Of a stretch of 64,000 nucleotides of DNA, positions 46,785 through 55,484 are shown piece after piece (position 1 is the stretch's first letter; every line of letters begins with the position of its first letter). Made by a program: the position numbers and the translations under genes. The notes under the pieces are model-generated. The model ran no database searches. It was not told the DNA's origin and saw only the letters and a program-made list of their open reading frames with translations. The stretch is taken from the NCBI GenBank assembly GCA_964412195.1, contig CAYPNP010000025.1, positions 9,848-73,847 on the forward strand. Direction: 5' to 3'. This DNA is from CAYPNP01 sp964412195 (GTDB taxonomy: Bacteria > Acidobacteriota > JAAYUB01).

Positions 46785-49295
46785 ATGAAACAGCTAGTTC
46801 ATCAACTTAAATCGGGAGAAGTCCAGGTGCTGGAATTGCCTGAGCCGACAATGCCCCCCGCGTGCCTGTTGGTTCGAACCTACTATTCCCTGATCAGTGC
46901 CGGGACCGAAGGCGGGACGGTGCGGGCGGCACGGAAGGGGTTGCTCGGGAAGGCCATGGAGCGGCCGCAGCAGGTGAAGCAGGTGCTGGACGTGCTGCGG
47001 CAGCAGGGGCTGGTACAGGCGTACCGGGCCGTGATGAAGAAACTCGATGCTTACTCCCCTCTCGGCTATAGCTGCGCCGGCGTGGTCATTTCTGTTGGGG
47101 ACGGTGTAAACGGATTTGCGGTCGGAGACCGGGTCGCCTGCGCGGGTGGGGAATATGCGAATCACGCCGAAATCGTGGCCGTGCCGGTCAACCTGTGCGT
47201 GAAATTACCCGTGGATGCCGATTTGAAGAAGGCAGCCTATAACACCCTGGGCGCCATCGCCCTGCAAGGCATCCGGCAGGCGGACCTGCGGCTGGGGGAG
47301 TCCTGCGCCGTCATCGGCCTAGGGCTGATCGGGCAGTTGACCGGCCTGATGCTGCGGGCCGCCGGCGTCCGGGTGGCGGGGGTGGACGTGGATCCTGCAG
47401 CAGTGGCCGTGGCCTCGGCGCACTGTGCCGGTCTGGCCATGGTCCGGAACACCGACGGGATCGAGGGGCAGATCCTGGAATTCACCGGGGGGCTGGGCGT
47501 GGACGCGGTGATCATCACCGCCGGCACCGACAGCCTCGATCCGGTGAACTTCGCTGGGGCCATCTGCCGCAAGAAGGGACGGGTGGTGGTGGTGGGCGCG
47601 GTGCCCACCGGCTTCGACCGGGACCCGCATTACTACCGCAAGGAGCTGGACCTGCGGATGAGCTGCTCGTACGGGCCGGGGCGCTACGACCCGCGCTACG
47701 AGGAGCAGGGCCTCGACTACCCCGCTGCCTACGTGCGCTGGACCGAAAAGCGCAACATGGAGGCGTTCCAGGAACTGGCCCACTCGGGCAAGATCGACCT
47801 GGATTACCTGACCACGCACGAATTCCCGCTGGAACAGGCCCCGGCGGCCTACGACCTGATCCTCCGGCGCGAAGAGCCGTTCCTGGGCGTGGTGCTGCGC
47901 TACGACACCGCCCGGACAATCGAGCGAAGGCCCATCGAAGTGGCACCGCCGCCGGCACCGGGGCAGGTGAACCTGGCCTTCGTCGGCGCCGGCAATTACG
48001 CCCAGGGCAACCTGCTGCCGAACCTGGTGTCCGGCGATCCGGCGGTGACCCGGCAGGGCGTGTTCGACATGTCCGGCCCGACCGCACGCCGGGTGGCAGA
48101 ACGGTTCGGCTTCTCATTCTGCGCCGCCGCCGAGGCCGACATCCTGGACAATCCGGCCGTCAATACGGTTTTCGTTGCCACCCGGCACGACTCCCACGCG
48201 GCGTACGTGCTGAAGGCGCTGCGGGCGGGGAAGAACGTGTTTGTGGAAAAACCGCTGGCGCTGAATGAGAGGGAGTTGGAGGCGATCGAGGCGCTATATC
48301 TGGGGGAACCGACCGAACATCGAACATCGAACATTGAACATCGAACATCAAACGAAAAACCGCAATCCGCAAACCTCAATCAGAACCACGAACCACACGA
48401 ACCACACCAACCGGTATCCAATACGCAATCCGCAATCCGCGAACAAAACCACGAAATCCACGAAACACACGAAACAGGTCGCAATCCGCAATCCGCAATC
48501 CGCAATTCGCAATTGGACGAGTCCCAAGCCTCGAGCCCCGAATCCCCCAATCCGCAATCCGCAATCCGCAATCCGCAATCAGGTGGGCCTCTGGTCACCG
48601 ATGCCCGGACCACCCGTCCCCTGCTGATGGTGGGTTACAACCGCCGGTTCGCGCCGCTGGCGCAACAGCTCAAAGACAGCCTACGGCCCGGACCCCTGGC
48701 CATGCTCTACCGGGTCAACGCCGGGGCGATCCCCGCCGACCACTGGATCCAGGACCCGGCGGTGGGCGGCGGGCGGGTCGTCGGCGAGGTGTGCCATTTC
48801 GTGGATTTCCTGACGTTTCTCTGCGGCGCCGTGCCGGTGCGGGTCCAGGCGGCGGCCCTGTCCGAGCCGGCCGGCCTGGCCGACACGCTGACCATTCAAT
48901 TGGAATTCGCCAATGGCTCGATCGGCACCATCGCCTACCTGGCCAATGGTTCCAAGGCGTTGTTCAAGGAGTACGTGGAAGTGCATCAGCACGGCACCTC
49001 CGTCGTACTGACCGATTTCAAGCGTTTGGAGCTGTACGGCGGCCGCCGGGTGAAGCGGGCCAAGCTCGTCTCCCAGGATAAGGGCCAGCGGCCGATGATC
49101 CGGGCATTCCTGGACGCGGTGAAGGAAGGCCAGCCGGCGCCCATTCCGGCGGCGGAGTTGTTCGCCGTCACCCGTGCCACCTTCCGGATCCTGGAATCAG
49201 TCCGCACCCGGACGGTGGTAGCGGTCGCGGTGCCGTCCGCGGATTCCCATTCAGCCGACCATCCGGCGAAAGACCCGGGGCATCCAGCCGACTGA
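46785..49295 (+). CDS. Bi-domain oxidoreductase: zinc-type dehydrogenase fused to Gfo/Idh/MocA
   Basis: An 836-residue fusion. Residues 1-370 form a medium-chain alcohol dehydrogenase (SAGTEGGTVRAA, GYSCAGVVISVGDGVNGFAVGDRV, NAD fold CAVIGLGLIGQLTGL). From about residue 390 a Gfo/Idh/MocA domain begins (NLAFVGAGNYAQGNLLPNL, VFVATRHDSHAAYVLKALRAGKNVFVEKPLAL). The pair is known in sugar loci, probably acting on a UDP-uronate or keto sugar. A repeat-encoded insert of about 90 residues (48312-48581) splits the second domain just before LLMVGYNRRFAP, i.e. between its NAD-binding half and its substrate half, yet the frame is intact. The ATG at 46785 follows CAGCGGTGATCT, a weak site. Confidence 0.87.
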   Translation: MKQLVHQLKSGEVQVLELPEPTMPPACLLVRTYYSLISAGTEGGTVRAARKGLLGKAMERPQQVKQVLDVLRQQGLVQAYRAVMKKLDAYSPLGYSCAGVVISVGDGVNGFAVGDRVACAGGEYANHAEIVAVPVNLCVKLPVDADLKKAAYNTLGAIALQGIRQADLRLGESCAVIGLGLIGQLTGLMLRAAGVRVAGVDVDPAAVAVASAHCAGLAMVRNTDGIEGQILEFTGGLGVDAVIITAGTDSLDPVNFAGAICRKKGRVVVVGAVPTGFDRDPHYYRKELDLRMSCSYGPGRYDPRYEEQGLDYPAAYVRWTEKRNMEAFQELAHSGKIDLDYLTTHEFPLEQAPAAYDLILRREEPFLGVVLRYDTARTIERRPIEVAPPPAPGQVNLAFVGAGNYAQGNLLPNLVSGDPAVTRQGVFDMSGPTARRVAERFGFSFCAAAEADILDNPAVNTVFVATRHDSHAAYVLKALRAGKNVFVEKPLALNERELEAIEALYLGEPTEHRTSNIEHRTSNEKPQSANLNQNHEPHEPHQPVSNTQSAIREQNHEIHETHETGRNPQSAIRNSQLDESQASSPESPNPQSAIRNPQSGGPLVTDARTTRPLLMVGYNRRFAPLAQQLKDSLRPGPLAMLYRVNAGAIPADHWIQDPAVGGGRVVGEVCHFVDFLTFLCGAVPVRVQAAALSEPAGLADTLTIQLEFANGSIGTIAYLANGSKALFKEYVEVHQHGTSVVLTDFKRLELYGGRRVKRAKLVSQDKGQRPMIRAFLDAVKEGQPAPIPAAELFAVTRATFRILESVRTRTVVAVAVPSADSHSADHPAKDPGHPAD
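48312..48581 (+). repeat. In-frame repeat island in the bi-domain oxidoreductase
   Basis: AACATCG heptamers (NIEHRTS), AATCCGC (NPQSAIR), ACCACACGA 9-mers (NHEPHEPHQ), ACACGAAAC-type units (NHEIHETHET), again AATCCGC, and AGCCCCG (SPESP). The block is 270 bp, i.e. 90 codons, even though the unit lengths are mostly not multiples of three. Confidence 0.93.
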
Positions 49296-49296
49296 C

Positions 49297-50502
49297 ATGG
49301 ATGTCCGTCCGCACATCGAGGCGCTGCGGGCCCATGTCGAAGCCCAGGGATTCAGGGGCTACGATCCATACGACGCCCTGAACAGCCCGCTCCTGCGGGC
49401 GCTTTCACTGGGACGGAAGTACCCGCGAATCGCCGCCATCCAGGCGTTGAAGCGATGCCCCGTCAACCTCCGGCCCGGACTGGGCATCCGCAAAGGATAC
49501 AATCCCAAGGGCTTGGGGCTGTTCCTGGGGGGGTATGCCAAACTCTTCGCCATGACCCGGGATCCGGCCTGCCTGGAGCGCATCCGGGAATTGCTCGGCT
49601 TGCTGGCCAGTCTGCGAAGCCCGCATGCTTCCGGCAATGCGTGGGGGTACAACTTCCCCTGGCAGTCCCGGGCTTTTTTTGTGCCGGCCGGCACGCCCAC
49701 CATCGTCAATTCCTCATTCATCGGCCATGCGTTGCTGGACACCTGGCGGCACGCCGGCTCACAGGAAGCACTGGATCTGGCCGTGCCGATCCGGGAATTC
49801 ATCCTGAAGGACCTGTACCGAACGGTGGACGGAGACGCGTTCTGCTTCAGCTACACTCCGCTGGACCGGCTCGCCGTGCACAACGCCAACCTGCTGGGGG
49901 CGTCGCTGCTGGCGCGCCTCTGCCGGATCACGGGGGACGAGTCGCTGCGGGATGCGGCGCTGGCCAGCCTGCGGTACTCCATGCGGCGCCAGCGGCCGGA
50001 CGGTTCCTGGTTTTATGCCGACACAGACTACCAGGGGTGGATCGACTCGTTTCATACCGGCTTCAACCTGCAGTGCCTCCGCTGTTTTCTGAATGAGGGC
50101 TTGGCACCGGAGGAAGCGGGGCGATTCGAAACGGGTGTTCGGTTTTACGCAGATAACTTCTTCCTGCCGGATGGTACCCCGAAGTATTACCATGACCGGG
50201 TCTACCCCATCGACATCCACTCCTCGGCGCAGGCGATCATGTTCTTCGCCGGCCAGCCGGGGCCGCTGCGACAGCTGGCCGATCTGGTACTGGATTGGAC
50301 CTTGGAGAACATGCTGGATGCCGGCGGTTACTTCTACTTCCAGAAACATCCGCGGTACACCAACCGGATCCCCTACATTCGCTGGGGGCAGGCCTGGATG
50401 TGGCATGCCCTGACGTCGTATCTCCTCCACGCCAGCGATCGGATGAAGAGCGGCCCCGACAATGCATGGCGCAATCCAGAGTCGGAGCACGCTGCACCAT
50501 GA
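49297..50502 (+). CDS. Helical-barrel protein of unknown function
   Basis: A 401-residue cytoplasmic protein that looks like an (alpha/alpha)-barrel of six-hairpin type: repeated helices, aromatic- and His-rich (SGNAWGYNFPWQSRAFFVP, WIDSFHTGFNLQCLRCFL, IDIHSSAQAIMFFAG). Relatives sit next to bi-domain oxidoreductases in polysaccharide loci and are often misnamed delta-aminolevulinate dehydratase. It could act on a uronic-acid polymer or intermediate. The ATG at 49297 is one base after the previous stop, and its stop overlaps the next gene by four bases. Confidence 0.65.
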   Translation: MDVRPHIEALRAHVEAQGFRGYDPYDALNSPLLRALSLGRKYPRIAAIQALKRCPVNLRPGLGIRKGYNPKGLGLFLGGYAKLFAMTRDPACLERIRELLGLLASLRSPHASGNAWGYNFPWQSRAFFVPAGTPTIVNSSFIGHALLDTWRHAGSQEALDLAVPIREFILKDLYRTVDGDAFCFSYTPLDRLAVHNANLLGASLLARLCRITGDESLRDAALASLRYSMRRQRPDGSWFYADTDYQGWIDSFHTGFNLQCLRCFLNEGLAPEEAGRFETGVRFYADNFFLPDGTPKYYHDRVYPIDIHSSAQAIMFFAGQPGPLRQLADLVLDWTLENMLDAGGYFYFQKHPRYTNRIPYIRWGQAWMWHALTSYLLHASDRMKSGPDNAWRNPESEHAAP

Positions 50503-51290
50503 ATCACCCCGGATCCTCTTCTGGTCCCCACATTCTCTCGATTCTGAATGTCCGGAATCTGGACGTTCGCCCAATGGCCGACATCCTCACCTTCTGTCAG
50601 GAGAAGAGAGGCCGCGGAGAAGGGGCCTTCCTCATCCCGATGAATCCTATCAAAGTGATTAAGGCCAGGGAGAGAAAGGATTTTCAGGAGATCATCGACC
50701 GGGCGGATTGGGTGTTCCCGGACGCGTACGGCCTGAAGTGGGCCGCTCGGCTCCTCCACCGTCGGGAGATTGTCCTCACGCCGGGGTATGTCCTAATGTT
50801 CGCCCTCTTGGCCCAGGCGGAGGCCCGAGGACAATCGGTCTATTTGCTCGGGACCACCGACGAAGTGTTGGAAATCGGGCGGCGATGCATTTTGGAGAAG
50901 CACCCACACTTGAAGATCTGCGGCATGCACAACGGCTTCTTCCATTCTGAGGAAGAAGCAGCGTTGTTCGAGCTGATCGCCCGGCTGCAGCCCGACTACG
51001 TATTCGTGGCTATGGGCGAATATTTACAGGAAAAGGTGATTTCCCGTTTGCGGGTAGTTTACTCCAGCGCAGTTTTCCAAGGCGTGGGCGGCAGCATCGA
51101 TCTGCTGGCCGGCCGGCAACCGAAACCTCCCGAATGGATGAGCCGGCACCATCTGGAATGGGTGTTCCGGATGTTCCGCCAGCCATTCCGGATCCCTCGG
51201 TTCAAGGCCCTGCCCATCTTCGCCGGCCTGGTGTTGAAAGAGAAGATCTATGGACAACGGGCTGGAATGACTGAACAGGAACAGCGTTAG
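50499..51290 (+). CDS. WecG/TagA/CpsF family glycosyltransferase (GT26)
   Basis: A 263-residue GT26 enzyme. ILSILNVRNLDVRPMADIL is the usual opening, FLIPMNPIKVI the acceptor-binding region, and VFPDAYGLKWAARLL, VYLLGTTDEVLE and YVFVAMGEYLQEKVI (family motif normally GxPxQE, here GEYLQE) follow. GVGGSIDLLAGRQPKPPEWM is the conserved C-terminal block. Family members transfer ManNAc or ManNAcA to lipid-linked GlcNAc, which fits wecB and the UDP-HexNAc dehydrogenase in the locus. The ATG overlaps the previous stop by four bases. Confidence 0.88.
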   Translation: MNHPGSSSGPHILSILNVRNLDVRPMADILTFCQEKRGRGEGAFLIPMNPIKVIKARERKDFQEIIDRADWVFPDAYGLKWAARLLHRREIVLTPGYVLMFALLAQAEARGQSVYLLGTTDEVLEIGRRCILEKHPHLKICGMHNGFFHSEEEAALFELIARLQPDYVFVAMGEYLQEKVISRLRVVYSSAVFQGVGGSIDLLAGRQPKPPEWMSRHHLEWVFRMFRQPFRIPRFKALPIFAGLVLKEKIYGQRAGMTEQEQR

Positions 51291-51350
51291 ATTGAAAGGC
51301 CTGCCGAGACCTGCATTGTTGAATCAAGACGAGAGAAAAGGAGCGAATCG

Positions 51351-53081
51351 TTGATCACCCTAGGAATTCACGACGGGCACACCGCCACAGCCGCCATCGC
51401 CCGGGACGGCGAGATCATCGCCTGCATCTCCGAAGAGCGGATGGTGCGACAGAAGGAGTTTGGGGGATTTCCGAAGGAAGCCATCCGGCGGTGCCTGGAG
51501 ATCTCCGGCTTGGAGCCGGGACAAATCGAGAGTGTCGGCTTCGTAGGATTGGGCGAGCCGACTCTGCATGAATACTACGATCAACCGACGATGCACAAGC
51601 GGTTGTTCGCTCTTGGCACTTATGTCTTGCCGAAGTCCTATCTTCGCTCCGACAAGTGGGTGAGTGTGGCACAACGATTGTCCCATCGGAGCCGGAGGAA
51701 AACCGAGCACCTGCAGAGCCTGGAGCAGTTGAGGATCCAGGCCCCCGCCAAGTATTTCGAACACCATCTCCTGCATGCGGTCACGGCCCATTACATGTGT
51801 CCATGGGGAACGGACGAAAACCTGATTCTCACCAACGACGGCTCGGGCGACGCCGTGGCGGCGACGGTAGCCCTCGGGCGGGGAAATCGAATCGAGCGCT
51901 TGGCTACGATCTCGAACTACAATTCCATCGGCGAGTTCTACACCCGCATCACCCAGTACCTGGGGATGAAACCCATGTCGCACGAGTACAAGGTGATGGG
52001 ATTGGCTCCTTATGCCAAGGCGTCCTACGGGATGAAGACGTACGAACTGGTGAAGGACTGGTTTCGCGTGCCGGATGAAAATCCATTGGTGTTCGAGAAC
52101 CACAGCGGCTATTGGCGTTGGCAATATGTGAAGGCTTTCCAACGGATGTTTGACACCCGCCACCGATTTGACAACATTGCTTGGGCTGCACAGCAACTGG
52201 TGGAAGAATTGCAGACTGAATGGGTTCGGCGAGTGGTAGAGAAGACTGGCATCCGCCGAGTGCTGCTATCTGGCGGCGTCTTCCTTAACGTCAAGGCCAA
52301 TCATTGCCTCCTTTCACTACCGGAAATCGAGCAGCTATTTGTGTTCCCGAGCGGTGGTGACGAATCACTGGCGATGGGCGCGGCACTCCAGTTACAGGTA
52401 GAGGGGGGAGTGACAAAGACGACCCCGCTGGGGACGCTTTACCTCGGCGATTCCTTCACGGATGAGGAGATTGGGAAGGAGCTGGATGGATGGGCGGATC
52501 GTATCAAGGTCGAACACCGGGCCGACATTCACCGGCATGTGGGGCGTATGCTCCAACAAGGTCAAATTATCGCCCGGTTCTTTGGCCGGATGGAGTGGGG
52601 CGCTCGGGCGCTCGGGAACCGCAGCATCATAGCGGACGGGCGGCGTAAGGACGTGGTCATGCGCATCAACGAAGCCATCAAGAATCGGGATTTCTGGATG
52701 CCCTTCGCCCCAAGTGTCCTGTACGAGCGGGCCGACGACTACTTCATCAATCCGAAGAGATTTTACGGGCCTTACATGGTCATGGCATTCCCGTCCACCG
52801 AACTGGCTCGGGAGCACCTTCGGGGCGGATTGCACCCATACGATTTCACCGGTCGGCCGCAGATGGTGAGGCAGGAATGGAATCCCGAATACCACGAGGT
52901 GTTGAAGACCTTTGAAGAGGTATCCGGTGGAGTCGGAGGGGTGCTCAACACTTCGTTCAATCTTCACGGCGAGGCCATCGTCCGTACACCCAAGGATGCT
53001 GTGGAGACGTTTCTGAACTCCGGCTTGGATGCACTCGCCATCGGTCATTACTACGTTACCAAGAAATCGGGCCATTCCTGA
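51351..53081 (+). CDS. O-carbamoyltransferase (NodU/CmcH family)
   Basis: A 576-residue enzyme with the two NodU domains. The N-terminal Kae1-like domain has LGIHDGHTATAAIARDGEI, EHHLLHAVTAHY (metal-binding His pair), LTNDGSGDA and SHEYKVMGLAPYA. The C-terminal YrdC-like domain has ARFFGRMEWGARALGNRSII. It adds a carbamoyl group from carbamoyl-phosphate to a sugar hydroxyl. TTG at 51351 is taken as the start because AAAAGGAGCG is well placed upstream. Its target is probably a sugar of this locus. Confidence 0.9.
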   Translation: MITLGIHDGHTATAAIARDGEIIACISEERMVRQKEFGGFPKEAIRRCLEISGLEPGQIESVGFVGLGEPTLHEYYDQPTMHKRLFALGTYVLPKSYLRSDKWVSVAQRLSHRSRRKTEHLQSLEQLRIQAPAKYFEHHLLHAVTAHYMCPWGTDENLILTNDGSGDAVAATVALGRGNRIERLATISNYNSIGEFYTRITQYLGMKPMSHEYKVMGLAPYAKASYGMKTYELVKDWFRVPDENPLVFENHSGYWRWQYVKAFQRMFDTRHRFDNIAWAAQQLVEELQTEWVRRVVEKTGIRRVLLSGGVFLNVKANHCLLSLPEIEQLFVFPSGGDESLAMGAALQLQVEGGVTKTTPLGTLYLGDSFTDEEIGKELDGWADRIKVEHRADIHRHVGRMLQQGQIIARFFGRMEWGARALGNRSIIADGRRKDVVMRINEAIKNRDFWMPFAPSVLYERADDYFINPKRFYGPYMVMAFPSTELAREHLRGGLHPYDFTGRPQMVRQEWNPEYHEVLKTFEEVSGGVGGVLNTSFNLHGEAIVRTPKDAVETFLNSGLDALAIGHYYVTKKSGHS

Positions 53082-53264
53082 TCAGGAACCGATTCGTGAT
53101 CACCAATCTATAAGAAACCTGGTGGAGAAAAGGGATTCGCAGGCTGCTTTCTACGATCAAATTGTAGGGGAAGGACTTGAAAAATCGCCCCTTTCTCCAT
53201 GGTTGTTCGAATCCAGGAGGGATGAGCGGGCAGGGAACAGGTCAACTAGCAACGTGAAATCGCA

Positions 53265-53465
53265 CTATTCCTTTTTGAACACCAACCAGATCAGTCCCAA
53301 GGCGATGGAGGATAGGATAAACGTATCGGCGATCCGATGCAGTCCCCCAACGGTGATTTTGACCAGATGGCTCGGCACGACATGGAGCCACATCAAAACA
53401 GCGACAAAAAATACAAGAGCGGCGGCAACCAGGAAAACTACCTGCACTTTCCGGAGAGCGCTCAT
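53265..53465 (-). CDS. Small two-helix membrane protein
   Basis: A 66-residue protein with two hydrophobic segments (about residues 9-27 and 46-62) and a Lys-Lys-Glu end. The ATG at 53465 has AGGAGGATAGGCG before it, a strong ribosome site, and a TATAAT-like box lies about 40 bases upstream, so it is probably real. It resembles the small membrane proteins (DUF5989/SxtJ-like) seen beside carbamoyltransferases, but here it lies on the opposite strand. Role unknown. Confidence 0.6.
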   Translation of the reverse strand: MSALRKVQVVFLVAAALVFFVAVLMWLHVVPSHLVKITVGGLHRIADTFILSSIALGLIWLVFKKE

Positions 53466-53503
53466 CGCCTATCCTCCTGTCTGTGAAATTGTTATTGCAG
53501 GGC

Positions 53504-53509
53504 ATTATA
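53504..53509 (-). promoter_or_regulatory. TATAAT box for the small membrane protein
   Basis: Perfect TATAAT on the minus strand; no good -35 box 17 bases upstream. Direct terminal location before the ribosome site supports a leader of about 35 bases. Confidence 0.35.
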
Positions 53510-53626
53510 CCACGACGACAGGCCATGATCACGACAGGGCTTCCTACCCGCGACCACGGGGCGGCGGGGTGCCCGGGGCGCGGCTGAATTATTCTTGATT
53601 GCATTATGTTTTGGTGCTTAAGAAAA

Positions 53627-53742
53627 TGAACCACAAATCACACGAACCACACGAAATAAGCATGGCAACCAAACCTCGCTTGAAGTTTCGGTTCGAACGC
53701 CTGGGAATCGGACCCAGTCCCAGTCCCCAGGTCCCAGATCCA
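53627..53742. repeat. Short island upstream of wecB
   Basis: ACCACACGA-type 9-mers (53627-53657), then CCCAGTC/CCCCAGGTCC 7-mers (53710-53740), in direct orientation, ending 20 bases before wecB. Confidence 0.75.
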
Positions 53743-53762
53743 CTTCGTCTTGAGGTGAGGCA

Positions 53763-54917
53763 ATGAAGCTGATGCTGGTCGCCGGGGCGAGGCCGAATTT
53801 CATGAAAGTCGCGCCGATCCTGCGCGTCCTGGCGGAGCGGTACCCGGATGACGGCAGGATGCCGGCGGTCCAAACCACCGAGGCCGGCAGGATGCCGGCG
53901 ATCCATAAAGCGCCGGGCCATGGCGTGGAGTATCGGCTGGTGCACACCGGGCAGCACTACGACTACGACATGTCCAAGGTCTTCTTCGAGGAGCTGGAGA
54001 TCCCCCCGCCCGACGCCTTCCTCGGGGTGGGCTCGGGCAGCCACGCCGAGCAGACGGCCAAGGTCATGGTGGAATTCGAAAAGGTCTGCGAGGCCGAGCG
54101 GCCCGACCGGGTCGTGGTGGTGGGCGACGTGAACTCCACCCTGGCCTGCGCCCTGACCGCCGTCAAGCGGCACGTCCCGGTGGCCCACGTGGAGGCCGGC
54201 CTGCGCAGCTTCGACCGCGCCATGCCCGAGGAGATCAACCGCCTCGTCACCGACGCCGTGGCCGACCTCCTGCTGGTGAGCGAGCCCAGCGGCCTGGCCA
54301 ACCTCGCCACCGAAGGCAAAATAGCAGGCGTCCACCACGTGGGCAACGTCATGATCGACACCCTGCACTTCGGCCTGGCCAAGCTGGCGCGGCAGCCGGC
54401 GCCGCCGGACGCCCCGGCGCCGCCCTACGCCGTGGTCACCCTGCACCGGCCCACCAACGTGGACGAGCCGGGCCAGCTGGCGGACCTCCTGGGGGCGCTG
54501 CTGGAGATCGCCGCCGACATGCCGGTCTTCTTCCCCATCCACCCGCGGACGCGCAAGAACCTGGCCGCGTTCGGGCTGGAGGAGCGCCTCGCCGGGACGG
54601 ACCTCCGGCTGGCCGAGCCGATGTCCTACCTGAGCTTCCTGAGGCTGTGGCGCGGCGCGGCGCTGGTGGTGACCGACAGCGGCGGGATCCAGGAGGAGAC
54701 GACGGCCCTGGGGGTGCCGTGCTTCACCCTGCGGGACTCCACCGAGCGGCCGGTCACGGTGGACGAGGGCACCAACGTGCTGGTGGGCGCCTCGGCGGGC
54801 AAGCTGCGGGCGGCCTACCGGGCGTTCCGGCGGGGGGAGGTCAAGCGCGGGCGGGTGCCGGCGCTGTGGGACGGGCACGCGGCCGGGAGGATCGTGGACC
54901 TGCTGGTGAAGCAGTAA
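53763..54917 (+). CDS. wecB: UDP-N-acetylglucosamine 2-epimerase (non-hydrolysing)
   Basis: A 384-residue GT-B fold enzyme that interconverts UDP-GlcNAc and UDP-ManNAc. VAGARPNFMKVAPIL is the N-terminal signature, HTGQHYDYDMS, VVVGDVNSTLACAL, HVEAGLRSFDRAMPEEINR and TDSGGIQEE are all in place. The ATG at 53763 follows GAGGTGAGG. Between residues about 29 and 54 there is an insert with two GRMPA repeats (33-bp unit, 53853-53900) that the family lacks. It feeds the dehydrogenase at 22-24.8 kb. The stop is followed by a repeat island and a terminator. Confidence 0.93.
   Translation: MKLMLVAGARPNFMKVAPILRVLAERYPDDGRMPAVQTTEAGRMPAIHKAPGHGVEYRLVHTGQHYDYDMSKVFFEELEIPPPDAFLGVGSGSHAEQTAKVMVEFEKVCEAERPDRVVVVGDVNSTLACALTAVKRHVPVAHVEAGLRSFDRAMPEEINRLVTDAVADLLLVSEPSGLANLATEGKIAGVHHVGNVMIDTLHFGLAKLARQPAPPDAPAPPYAVVTLHRPTNVDEPGQLADLLGALLEIAADMPVFFPIHPRTRKNLAAFGLEERLAGTDLRLAEPMSYLSFLRLWRGAALVVTDSGGIQEETTALGVPCFTLRDSTERPVTVDEGTNVLVGASAGKLRAAYRAFRRGEVKRGRVPALWDGHAAGRIVDLLVKQ
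53853..53900 (+). repeat. In-frame 33-bp direct repeat (GRMPA) in wecB
   Basis: GGCAGGATGCCGGCG occurs at 53853-53867 and 53886-53900; its core GCCGGCAGGATGCCGGC is palindromic. The 33-bp period is 11 codons, giving GRMPAVQTTEA and GRMPAIHKAPG. Confidence 0.85.
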
Positions 54918-55376
54918 TTTCACCGCAAAGGCGCAAAGGACGCGAAGCAATCCCCAATCTGAACATCGAACATCGAACATTGAACATCGAACATCGAAGT
55001 CAAGCCGCAATCGGAACCACGAACCACACGAACCACACGAAAGGGTTTCCGAACCGCAATCCGCAATCTATGACCAATCTGGAGCTCAGGAACTCAGGAA
55101 TGAGGATTCCAAGCCGGGAACCGGAAGCGAACCACGAAATACACGAAATACACGAAAGAAATTTCAAGCTGCAAGCCGCAAACCGGAACCTTACCGTAAA
55201 GGCGCAAAGGGCGCTAAGAGGAATTCAACGCAGATGGACGCTGATGGGTTATGATTCTGTATGATGGATCTTGTATGATTAAAAAAATAAAGGGTTTATC
55301 ATAATCCATCATAATCGATCTGCGTGAATCTGCGTTGAATCCCGCTTCGCGGGCTTTGCGCCTTTGCGGTAGATGT
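54918..55376. repeat. Composite nested inverted island after wecB
   Basis: GCAAAGGCGCAAAGG, AACATCG, ACCACACGA, AATCCGC, ACGAAATAC and TAAAGGCGCAAAGG units lead to a central inverted element (55222-55340) whose arms carry ATTCAACGCAGATG and ATCATAATC. Then GGGCTTTGCGCCTTTGCGG mirrors the first unit. The outside-in symmetry is clear. Confidence 0.88.
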
Positions 55377-55379
55377 TCT

Positions 55380-55412
55380 CCCCGCCGGTTGCCCGGCGGG
55401 GTTTTTGTTTTT
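55380..55412 (+). terminator. Intrinsic terminator
   Basis: CCCCGCCGG (55380-55388), loop TTGC, CCGGCGGGG (55393-55401), then TTTTTGTTTTT. A perfect 9-bp stem with a T tract. It would end transcription coming from wecB and the island. Confidence 0.88.
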
Positions 55413-55484
55413 GGGGCGGAGGCGAGGTGGTACAATGCCCCCGGAATCCCGTCGTGGCGACCCTATACCAGGGAGGAAAGGGGG

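Noticed and set aside
48348..48627. Small frames reading ADCGLRI- or RCSMFDV-like peptides
   Set aside because: They are reverse translations of AATCCGC and AACATCG arrays with no gene context.
53122..53260. Possible methyltransferase fragment after the carbamoyltransferase
   Set aside because: A short open stretch (KRDSQAAFYDQIVGEG) resembles a protein start, but it has no motif and runs into the minus-strand small gene; it may be a remnant but I cannot support it.
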